NCBI GenBank assembly: GCA_032158295.1
Contig: CM063262.1
Location: 1,831,394-1,895,393, forward strand
Reading direction: 5' to 3'
Length of the DNA stretch: 64,000 nt
DNA from: Pycnopodia helianthoides
Taxonomy: Eukaryota; Echinodermata; Asteroidea; Forcipulatida; Asteriidae
Shown here: positions 11,349 through 23,400 of the stretch, piece by piece
Layout of the letters: each line of letters begins with the position of its first letter
How positions within the stretch are numbered: position 1 is the stretch's first letter
The notes under the pieces: model-generated
What the model was told of the DNA's origin: nothing
Seen by the model: the letters and a program-made list of their open reading frames with translations, nothing else
The model's database searches: none
Position numbers and translations under genes: made by a program

Positions 11349-11427
11349 TCAAAACTGTCTTGCCCTCTTGGCTACTGATTTCCTGATACTCGGTGGCATG
11401 CTGAACAGATCTTCATCGTCCGAACTA
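11349..11427 (-). CDS. MRE11: MRE11 exon 17 (terminal)
   Basis: The acceptor is gttgacag. It encodes [20 protein letters not shown] then RARQF and TGA. The acidic patch followed by a basic end matches the vertebrate MRE11 terminus, which has an acidic cluster, a Phe-Met/Phe-Ser element and an Arg-rich end. Confidence 0.88.
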
Positions 11428-14400
11428 CTGTCAACGCAAATAACCTCACTTTCCTTTGTATTCCTGCATCAATCATATAAAAAAAATTAAAAAAGTAAAC
11501 CAGGCTTTATACAATACAGAAAGTATTTACATACTTGGCAGGCCAGTACTCTTGTAAGACTAACTTTGTTCTTTCCGAGTGATAAGGTAAAAATAAATTC
11601 GTTGGCACCTTGGGTGGGATTCGAACCAGTGAACTCACTCAATTGCAACATTTCCCCATTAACCACCTCACGTTAGCCTTGATATCAAGGCTGTGTAGAC
11701 AAGTACTCTAGCTAAAACCATAGAGCAAGGATACTAAAACCTCAGCCGCCCGAATGCGATACAACCCCAGTCCCCCGACTGACTCCCCCACGCACTCTCA
11801 CCGTGCACACACACAGCGCCTGTACACAGCCCCACACACACACCGCTATTGTCCACACACCGCTATCGCCCACAATCCTAGCCCTAGAGCCGTCAGGCTC
11901 ACAGCCTTGACGATCTTGTACACTTCCGGGTCTTATGTGTTTCATTGTTTTTCTTCGCAAATCCGTGGAAAATGGGGGGGTGAGTGGATGTGCAAAGAGC
12001 GCACTATTACCATAACCGCAAGACCCGGAAGTGTACAAGATCGTCAAGGCTGTGAGCCTGACGGCTCACGGGCTAGGATTGTGGGCGATAGCGGTGTGTG
12101 TGGGACTGTGGAAACGAACGTTTGTGTGCTTCCTTGGGTGAGAGCGTGGTGTGCTGTTTAAAGACAGTCGGGGGGACCTGAACAGGAGTTGCATTGCATT
12201 CGGGCATCGCATTCGTGCGGCTGTGGTTATGCACACTTTTAGCTTTGTAGTAAGCAAACACAGCCTTGCAATCAAGGCTACCTCACGTTGGTGTTTCTTT
12301 CGTGTCCATCCGTGGTACTATTTTTCTTAAATTTTAGGAGCTTCCTGAGCAATTGATTTCCTTTGATATTATCATTAATTTTAGTAATATCACACTCTAG
12401 TCTAAACTCTAAACTTATAACAAGCATACTGTTTACCTTTGGTTTGTCGTTTTCCAGGTTGACGCTGGCTTTGAACGGGAAGAGGAGCTTTCACTGTCCA
12501 TTTCGTCACTCTGGAACAACAAATTATTCATCCATTAATAGACCTAGTGTTTTTAGCTAGAGACCCATCAAAAATACTCCACTGTACGGTAACTCAACAC
12601 ACAGATGTTTGGACTCTGATAAGATTGGTGTGCCTGGCCTCATGCTAGGAGTGGTTGATTTGGGGGTACAGTAGCAAATCAATCAAAAATACTCCACTCT
12701 ATGGTAACTCAACACAAAGATGTTTGGACTCTAATGAGACTGGTGTGCCTGGCCTAATGCTAAGAGTGGATGGTTTCGGGTAAAGTACCAAATCCATCAA
12801 AATACTCCACTCTGTGATAACTCAACACACAGATGTTTGGACTCTGATAAGATTGGTGTGCCTGGCCTCTTGCTAAGAGTGGGTGGTTACCATGGTTTGG
12901 GGGTACAGTACCAAATCTATCAAAATACTCCACTCAATAGTAACTCAACACATAGATGTTTGGACTCTGATCGGATAAGATTGGCATGACTGGCCCAGTG
13001 AAACGCAATTTTTATTCGGGCCTGCCATACCACATCCTACAGAGTCAGACAATTCTGAATAGGATTTTAGAGGATTCGGGACTGCTAAGGAAGCAAAAAC
13101 TTAAAGAAAACACTTACATCTTCCAAAGTGTTTCGGCTTTTCTTTTTCTTCGCTGAAAGATACCAAAAGCAAACACAATGAGTTATTAAAAGAAATTGAT
13201 AATTTGGACAAAGTTGATTCAGTAAAAATAAGCACAAACGCATCTCTGATTATCAGAAATTCTTCGCACTGCCATTTAGAAGCAATGAAAAAAAAAATCC
13301 TATCTTTACTTTTAACCTCAGATGCAATCTTATTTAATATACCTTAGGCCTTCTTTGATCGAGTGCAAAATTTTATTTATTATTTATTCATCTTGTTTTA
13401 ATGTTAGACTATCTCCTCAAGTAAAAATTAACATGAATAAATGTTGTTTGATTTTAATATTAGATTATCCCCTGAACAGCGATGTGTAACAAGCACTGCA
13501 TACTCAGTACCTTCCCCCAGAGTCCTGTGAAAACAAAAGTCCACAGGCATATTACTCGGGTGGGATTTGAACCCACAACCTTTGCCGAGCTAGAGCAGAT
13601 GTCTTAGGGGTTAAAACACAAACAATATTCTTCATCCCTGATGTAAATTGAACATCTAATAAGACATGAATAAATACAAATTAAAAAACACAGACTACAA
13701 ACACGAAAGCTGAACTGTTTCAGGGGGGGGGGGACTGTCCTCCCGACCATAGCAAGCCTGAGGCTGTACGTTAAACGGAATTATTAAACTCTAACCCCGC
13801 TTGCTGTCACATCAGCATAGACTGTGCAAGTCTTGCGAGTATTCGAACATTGGGACCCGTTAAAGGTTTCCTTCACGTGTTAAAGTAATGCACGTGAGAC
13901 CAAAGTAGTCCCAAAGTGTTCGAATACGCGTGAGACTTGCACGTTCTATACAATAATGACAACACCCTGCAGGCCTGCTGTGAGTCTGACAACAGTCCCC
14001 CTTAAAAAGGAAGGGAAAAAAACCGGATGAAAACAAGCAAGCATAGATATGATACAACACCAGATATGATACTAAATGAAGTTGAAGATCACATGCATGA
14101 CAAGATCAATCCGGATGACGATAGGCCTTTATCATGGTGCGGCCATCTTGATTTTCTCCCATTCAAATCAATGTAACCAAAATGAGGCTGGAGGGAGAAT
14201 CAGTCTGGTTCCTTTTTGCACATTGAATGTTGATTGCTTGTATTGGATATTGGGAACATGACCAAGATGGTGGCAGTATGATAAAGCTACATAGGGGCGC
14301 CAGGCAATGACAACATGTCCAACACACATTTTTCTTCATTGAACTATAACAAGGAAAACCTGTGCTGAATGTCACCACTACAGAAAGCTGGTAGTATTAG

Positions 14401-17400
14401 GGACTTCCCCCTTGATGAAAGGGAAAGTCCCTTATTATTGTTAAAATACAATCTTCACATTACAGCAATACAAATAATCTATGCACCAACAGATTCAATA
14501 CATTGTAGTACGAAAAAACCAAGAAGAAAAAAGTTCAGTTTCAGAGGTGGGAGTAAAACCTCCAACGGGGAAAAAACATACCAGGTTTGGACTGAAAACC
14601 CAATCCAAATGCAAGACGTTGGTCTGAGGCAGGATTCGAACCTGCGCCCACAGAGGTGAAAGGTAGGGATTCGCTCTTTGCGCGGATCCGCCATGTGCGT
14701 GTAGAGCCTCGACTTCATACTTCATTTGTATTGTATTTATGTATCTGTTTGGATGAAAGTGTCATTACATTACCATGACAATACAAAGTTATATAATGCT
14801 TCTATTCACTGCTGTCCCCAAACTCGAGGCTCTACACGCAAATGGCTGACGAGTTTACCAACAAGATATTTAGCTTACCTTCAGCAAAACTACTCGTACT
14901 CCATTTCTCCTTGACAACAAAGTTCCTCAAGGGCCCTCCTCTTGACACCTGACCTTTTTTAGCAGTTGACCCATTACCCCTTGCAGATGACCCTCGACCC
15001 CTTCCATGACCTCTCCCTCTACCGCGCCCCCTGGATGTTGAGGCGATGGACGATGCGTTTGAGGATTCACTCTCGTCTTCGTCTAGGGTGCCTTGGTCGT
15101 CGTCACTGAGCCCTCCTGAATCACCGCCTTGTTGCCGCCTCTCCTTGGCTTTATTCATCACCTCAAGAATAAAACAATAATCTATTATTAATTTTTAGAA
15201 CAGGTAGTGAGCCCAAGATTATAATAATAATACTTTACATTTATACCGCCCTTTATACTACGTTTCTAAGCGCTGCAGTATTTATCCTGCAAGTTATGTG
15301 GAGCTACGCTTTGAAGTATGAGACCTTTTTCCTTTACATAGCACCATGTAATGGTTTACAAGGTGCTGTGGCGCAATATGCAGCCAATCAAACCAGGAAC
15401 ACCGGGGCGAACCGCTTCTCTTTTTTTCGATAAGTGCACTGGGTTCTTTAACGTGCATTACACAACACACTAGGACCAACGGCTTTACGTCCCATCCGAA
15501 GGACGCAGCAATAATAGGTAAGTGTCCTGCTTAAGGACACTATTGTCTAGACCGGGACTCAAACCCACACTCTGCTGATCAGATTCCTCCTTGGCTTTAT
15601 CCATCACCTCAAACATAAAACAATAGTTTATGACTTTTGTTTTAGTTCATGTAATGAGCCCATGATTCCTCATGTGTTGTGGAATCTTTTATTTGGGCAT
15701 GATATTTGTTCCTTGGAAAAAATTATACAATTTTTACGGTGTATAAGGGCTGACCTATGTATGGTGTAGGCTTTAATAGACTTTTCAGGCAATTTAATCA
15801 CAATATTTTTCTGATTTTTCCCAGGGCAAAAAAAAAAATTAATATACTAAATTGGAAATCAGACGAAAGTAGAAAGAATATCATACCTGTTTCTTAATTT
15901 TCAAAGGTACCGATTACGGCAAATAAATCTTTTCAATATTTAAGCATTAATCTTTTACCTTCCCCACCTCCCTGGTCATATACACTGTATGTGTTGAAAA
16001 ATATTGACAACTCTATACAAAATGTTGCCACTTTTGGTTAATGGGCTCCAAAAAGAGGATCAGGTTGGCTCAGTGGCTTCTTTCCCTGCCTTTCACCTCT
16101 GTGGGACTCCGGTTCGATTCCCAACTCAGACCGGAGCCTTGCATGCGGACTGGGTTTTCAGTCCCTATCTGATTGCAGTCGCAATGGATCGGTCTGTTCT
16201 ACAACAGCTCCATAATTGGAATAAACAAAATATTGCAATCATGTTACTTTCTTACCCCTTGAATTTCCTTCGTTTGATCAACATCAGACACCTTCTTTCT
16301 CTCCTGTTTAAAATGCTTCAACTGAAAAAAAGAAGGAAAACAGATTATTACAATTTAAACAATTTAGTTGTATATTATTTGATTTTACCCTTTCACCGAT
16401 GTGTGTAAAGCGTTGTATACTCAGTACTTCCCCCGAGTTCTGTGAAAAAAATCCACAGGCATAATACTCGGGTGGGATTCGAACCCACGACCTTTGCCAT
16501 TCTAGAGCAGATGTCGCACAAACAATTTCATAGATGTTAAATTGTAACTTATCACTCATCAATGAGGTTTCAACTCGAGCATCTCTTACCTCTTCCAGTA
16601 TGAGCGTGTCCGTTGTCTTGCGAGTCTTCAGATGGCCCTGGGTTCGCTCCAGCTGGAACTTCACAAGCTCGAAGATGGCGTCCTTTTCCTCTTTGTCGAC
16701 AAACTCTTGGACAGCTTGACCGAGACCTCTTTTGACAGGAGGCTGAGCTGCTTATGCTGCGGAGCGAAAGAAATGCTCGTAAGAAAAAATCAAGGGATTG
16801 GACAAGGATTAAATTTCTTAATCGGGCATGCAGTTGCAGTTAGTCAAAAAAAGAGAGGAAAAGTTACGGGCACAGAAAGTCTTGTACTGTGTTTTTCAAT
16901 TTTCAATTGCACAGCTGAAACGTAGCATGTCTGTTGTATAAAGCAGTAAATGATTCTACTGATATTTGTTTTCTGCTGAGAAGAAATTTGCAGGGAACCA
17001 ATGACACAGTGATTTTTGGGGTCCTTTGAAAGTCAGATAAGATGCGTCTTATACACGGGATATTACGGTATGTAGCACCTTATAAGGGTGTACGAGGTGC
17101 TGCACAACAAAGATGTACACAACCATGCATGATCAGTGAAGCCTGCAAATGGTGTCGGATGGTCCTTTTTGGGGGCTCCTTAATCTACCAGGGCCCAATT
17201 TCATAGAGCTGCTCAAGCAGAAAATATTGCTTAGCAATTGCCCGCTAAGCAGAAATGAGCAGGATACCAGTTACAGATTGCACATGTGATATGGTAGTTT
17301 GGCTGGTAACCTTATTCTGGTAAGCATAACTTTGATGTGCTTAGCTACTTTTTGTGCTTAAGCGGCTCTATGAAAATGGGCCCAGATAGTAGGAGGGCTA

Positions 17401-20400
17401 ATGCGTTGCTCACCTCATCTGCATCAGCGAAGTATTGCTTGACAAGATCCTCTACTCTTCCAGAGTCCAGAGCTTCGGGCCTCAGATAGTTGGTCATGTG
17501 GTCATCGCTTCCTTTTCTTTCTGTGAGCGAAAAAATGAAACAAAAATTGCTCATGGGAAATCCTAGCTCCCTTGAGAGCTCTTGTAGGATCCTTCCCCAC
17601 ACTAATAAAATCCAAAACCATGTGGTAAACTCAAACGCCCAATCTTGTTGGACTCTGATTATGGTGGTATGCCTGATCCCATGTGATGCATGATCAGTTT
17701 ACTAGTGCAGTCCTCAGTCCAACACCATTCAGTAACTCAACACCCAGACTGTTGGACTCTGATTATGGCGGTATGCCTGATCCCATGTAGAGCACGATCA
17801 GTTTACTAGTGCAGTCCTCAGTCCAACAGCATCAAACAAAACAAGCAGTTTAAAGGTATTATACAGGATTGGTAGAGCTGACAAAATAGTCGCAGACAGT
17901 GTTCATGTTTTGTGTGATTCAACATATGCATGAAAAAACAAACCTGTGAAAGTTTTAGCTCAATCGGTCATCGAGGTAACGAGAAAATATTGAAAAGAAC
18001 CTTATGTGTTTTCTGTTTTTTTCAAACATCAAGTTTTTATCACGCGTGATAAAAACTATTGTTTTACTCATTTCTCAGAAACGATAGCATTTTAGGCAGA
18101 AATATTTTAAGGAACCCTTTCTACCATTACTTACTTTAAATCATGTAAGTTGTGTGTGAATCTGTGAACATTTATGTTTTTCGATCTTACCAATAGTGTA
18201 CAGGGCCTTTAAGTCTAATGAGTTAGGGTGGTTAAAAAAGCTTGTATCAACAGGTATTCCAAGTAGAGTATAAACAACTCACCCCTCTTCCCTGGTTGCT
18301 GTTTCCGCTTGTGGAACAGCACAATGTCCTTGGTGTTGGCCAACCTGTTGACAAACCTCTGACCAAAGCGGTTGATGTTGAAGGTTTCAAATCCTCCGCT
18401 GTAATCCACCTGACAAAAAGCAAGAAACAACCAACGGTCAATATTTTATGTTGACTCAGCAATTATGATTTCATGTAAAATTAATTAAAGCAAAGTCTGT
18501 CCCGAGCCAATATGGCTCATCAGGCCGGTGTTTATTTCTGGTTTCATTGGCATTAAACAATTATATACTTTTAAAAAGTTGGCTTTGAAAATTGTTTGAT
18601 TGTTTTACAGTACAGATTTGTCGAGTTCTCGGTCTTGGTCTTGGACTTGGACTTTGTGGTCTCAACTAGAGCACACATACTTTTGCACACACCATTGTGG
18701 GGACTTCCTATTGTTGTTCTATTGATCCCTTTTCTAAAGAATTACCTTGTGGGGGACCCAGTTTAACAAAGAAAAACGTTGTGGAGACCTTTGTTCCATT
18801 GTGTAAAAGTCCCTACAACGTGTGTATGCCTACCCACTGCACCATACACTCCCAGCAGTTGCATGGCTTCAAAAGGTTGATCAACTCGATGAAAAATGTT
18901 TCCAAGTTAGACACATAAAGTTACTCTATTTGAGTAAAGACACCCTACAAGGCTTACCCTCAATCTGATAAGGGGTAGTTTGGGTTGCTTGGGGTGTCCC
19001 GACATCTCATCTTCAGCCTTTGATATCAACAACTCAACCTGCGTCAGTAAAGAATATAATAATAATAATATTTGATTTTTATATAGCGCTTTATACACCA
19101 TGTCTCAAAGCGCTTCCAACATTAGTACCCAGATCACTGGGCCATTTCATTCCTTAAACCATCTCAGCTCCCTGGGGAGTATACAGCCTGTGCTGCCAAA
19201 TATGTAGCGCACTAAGCTAAATCAATCACAAGAACCATCTCTGCCCTCACAGGTACCATTTACCCCTGGGTGGAGAGAAGCAATTACAGTAAAGTGTCTT
19301 GCTCAGGGACACAGGTGTCACGACCGGGATTCGAACCCACACTCTGCTGAACAGAAACACCAGAGCTTGAGTTCGGTGCTCTTATCCACGACACCCCGAT
19401 CATTCCACTTGGCCATTGCAAACATCAAGTCATGGAATAAGGTTTAATGTACACAAAGTATGTGACAATAAACTGAGAAGACTGATTTATTTTGTATTTT
19501 GTATTTTTTAAAGTTTATTTATTTTATTTTTTAAAATATATTTTATTACACATCCAACAGCACAAAAGCTAGTAACAGGATAGCGATTAGCAAACGAGAA
19601 GAAATGTTCAGTTTTAGATGTGGGAGGAAAACCCCAAATGGGAGAAAAACCCACGCAATCAGGTAGGGACTGAAAACCAATCCACATGCAAAGCTCCAGG
19701 CCCCAATTTCATAGAGCTGCTTAAGCACAACAAAGTAGCTAAGCACAACAAAATTATGCTTACCAGATTAAGGTTACCAGCCAAACTACCATATCACATG
19801 TAAAATTTGTAACTGGTACCCTGCTCATTTCTGCTTAGCAGGCAAGGCAATTGTTAAGCATTATTTTCTGCTTAAGCAGCTCTATGAAACTGGGCCCAGG
19901 TCTGAGGTGGGATTTGAACTGGGGTCCACCGGGAAGCGAAGGAGACCAACCTGATCCCCAATTGGGTCTTAAAGGCAGGATATATTTTCGGTAATCGTCA
20001 AAGACCAGTATCCTCACTTGGTGTATCCAAACATATGCATAAATTAACAAACCTGTGAAAATTTGGGCTCAATTGGTCGTCCCAAAACTGCAAGAAAATA
20101 TTGAAAGAAAAAACACCCTTGTCGCATAGAGTTGTGTGCTTTCAAATGCCTGAGAAAGGCTTCATGCCTGAAGCCTTTCCCAGATTCAAACTTATTAGTG
20201 AGAAATTACCCCTTTCTCAATTACTTCAGAGGGAGTTGTTTCTCACAATGTTTCATACTACAGCAGCTCTCAAGGTGCTCCTTACCAAGTAAAGTAATGT
20301 ATGTCTTGAGTGATTACCAAAAGTGTCTGTAAAGATGCAGGGCAGATCATATCATAAAGACTCTGTGAGAGGCGGTGTTATTCTGGACTCAACTCCGTGT

Positions 20401-23400
20401 GTGTTTATTAAGGACTCCTGACATGTCTCAGCTATACATGTTATGCAAAGGGCGCCACCTCTTGGTGGAAGTTATACATGGGAAGTACTGGGTGTGTTAC
20501 AGTGTCCACTGCCTTTTAGTGTCAGAATCTGGCCCTTTACCTTTTCCGCACAGAATTCCTCGACGTGTTCTTCGGCGGAAGCGTGGTTTGGGTTTAAGTC
20601 AGTGTCTTGCAGGGTTATGTCTCTCATGTAGAATGGCCGGACCGTCTCAAGGCGTATCTTGGTGCACTTCATGGCTTTCTCTCGGATTTGCAAAAGGCAG
20701 ACATGTCTGCGAGGAGAACATAATGTTTAAATTATCGGTATTATTGTATATTTCTGGTAATGAAACCAAGGGTCCCTCGAAAGTGAACTTAATCACTGTA
20801 GATCGCAAGCCTGAGGAAACCTGCAAACAAAGGTTCTTGCTATGTTAACCAGAAACACCGGGGTTAAACCCTACTCTTCCACGATAAGTGTTCTGGGTTC
20901 TTTTACGTGCACTACCAAACCTAGTGCATGAGACCTACAGCTTGATGTCCCATTCGTATGACAAAGCAATAATGGTAAAGTATCTTGCTCAAGTGCCACG
21001 ACCGGGACACGAACCCATACTCTGCTAATCATAATTGCGGGTCAGGATCACTGGCCTTGGGAAGTGGGTTCCAGGGTGAATGTTTACATTACAACTACTT
21101 TTACTGATAACATCTGATAAGAGCCACAGTGAAACTGGTGAGTAGAATTCTGAGACTTTGGTTAATGGGAAAATCACGTAATGTTACGACAATTCAAAAT
21201 TATTTTTAATCTTTTATACTTCTGCTCTGCTTCTCCTTGACTGAGCGATGTAGCGATGCTGCTCCCTGGCTGGGTGACATAGAAGTTTTGACGGTCGTTC
21301 CAGACAGGTTCCACCTTACACTCGTGCTCGTGTCCCCACAAAACGAGGTCGAGGAAATCTGGAAGGAACTGTTCTGGAATGTAGTTTGTCTCTCCGTGCT
21401 TTGTCCTAAAACAAAATATTAATAATAGATACGATGAGATCAAAACATTTGCACAGTACTAAGAGGTACTAATCTGCATGCGACTCCAATGACAAAACCT
21501 TTTTCTTGAAAGGAATGGTCATAGATTGTTTTTTTGTATTGTAATGCCAAGAATAATAGAGCACACATGGACGTCTGCCACAATCTGCATGTAAGGGTTG
21601 CGGGAAGGGGGTGTGCCAGGAGGGGGGGGGGATTGTTATTTGGAACCGTTACCTGTTCTGGTGCAGGGTCAACAGACTAAACCATGGGATACTTTCATCC
21701 TTGGGTTGGAAGAACCTGATTTTCCTATTGGTGAAGATACGATGCATTCTCTCATCTCGGACTGAACCTAAAGACACAATAATAATAATAATAATAATAA
21801 TTAAGACATTTGTAAAGCGGCTAATGCAGAAGCCTCTAAGCGCATAAAGAGAACAATAAAATAGACAATAAGTGAAAGAAACATTACTAGTAAGCAGATT
21901 ACAAATAAGCACATTCAAACAAATGAGTTTTTAACAGAGACTTAAAACAAACATTACATTCCAATCAGTCAATAAATCCATCAATCAATCAATCAATCAA
22001 TCAGTCAATAAATCCATCAATCAATCAATCAATCAATCAATCAATTAACCAATCACTCCAAACCATTCTGTGCTTAATACCCTGGCTCTTCTCTTCTCCA
22101 TTGTACCCACAATACTTACTGAGTGACCTACATGTATAAGGATATCATCGTAATAGTCTGGTTGTACCCTTCTGCACCTGATTCTAAACTTTGATAGCCT
22201 GGTTCTCCACTTTGTTATATCAGAACACTCAACAATTGTAGAAAAGGAAAGTCTGGTTCCCGAGATTCCATACTTTTATAGCCTGATTCTTCTCTTCTGT
22301 AACACCTTTGAATCCTTTATAAACACTGATTCCATAAGGATATAGCCTGGTTCTACCCATATTAAACCCCTTGTACTTGCCTACTCCCTAAAGAGATAGA
22401 TTGGTAATTCCCCAAACACTGATTCCACACTTTGATAGCCTAGGTCTTATCGTCTCCACTTTCACTCACCGATTCCATACAGGGCTAGCCTGGTCTTTCC
22501 CTTCTGTATCAGTAATGGAATCACGTCCATCTTCTCCAGAGAGTTGCACTTGCCGAAGTAGTTGACCAACCCGGACACGCTCAGTATGTCTAGAGCACAG
22601 AGGTTGCCCAGCTAGGGGTAAAAATGGTCATGGGGAAAAATAATCAAAAAGGTTTAAGATTTTAAAATGTGTCTCATATTTCTGATCGACAAAACCAAGG
22701 ATGCTACTCAATTCTAAATGGCGTGTCGTGGCCGAGCGCACTGGACTCAAGCTCTGGTGTTTCTGATCAGCTAAGTGTGGGTTCAAGTCCAGGCACGCTC
22801 AAATTGTCTAGGGCAGAGAGGTTGCCCAGCTCGGAGGAAAGAGGTAAAGGGGAGAAATAATGACCGGCTGGCCAAATGCAAAGACGACCCCAACCAGAAA
22901 AATATGTTCAAGATATTACACAGTGAGATATTGATATTCTATTGAAAAACCGAAGACCACGAACTTGTCTGCTCATAAGTTTACTGGCGCAACACTAAAA
23001 CCACTGGCCTCGTGCCTGCAGTCCAGTGCAAAATTTGAGCCCTTGAACTTCTGTGAACAGTATCCTGAGTGCTAGAGAGGTAGATCAAAGAGCAGGATTT
23101 AGCTATATCTGAGCAAAAATAACAAGTACTTCTTATTTTAGAAAAACAAAAGTCTGAAATTTCTCGTTGCCGATTAAGGCGAACTTACTCCTGCTGGGTC
23201 ATCGTGGTTACCATGAATAGAGAAAACAGGTGTTTCCACATTGATGTTTGGGTCCTCGTAGTTCACCACAGGAAACCTGGAGAGGGGTTCAAACATTGTA
23301 AAAAATTACAACACAATTTTAACAAGTAGGTTTCTTGCTTGAAGGCACAATCAACACGACTGGTCAGGCTGAAATTTGAATTCCACATCCTGCAAACATC

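Noticed and set aside
22705..22800. tRNA gene
   Set aside because: A and B box matches belong to a SINE head; the same sequence recurs with a SINE body at 19.1-19.4 kb and no full cloverleaf forms. The same holds at 13.56, 14.64, 16.1 and 16.47 kb.
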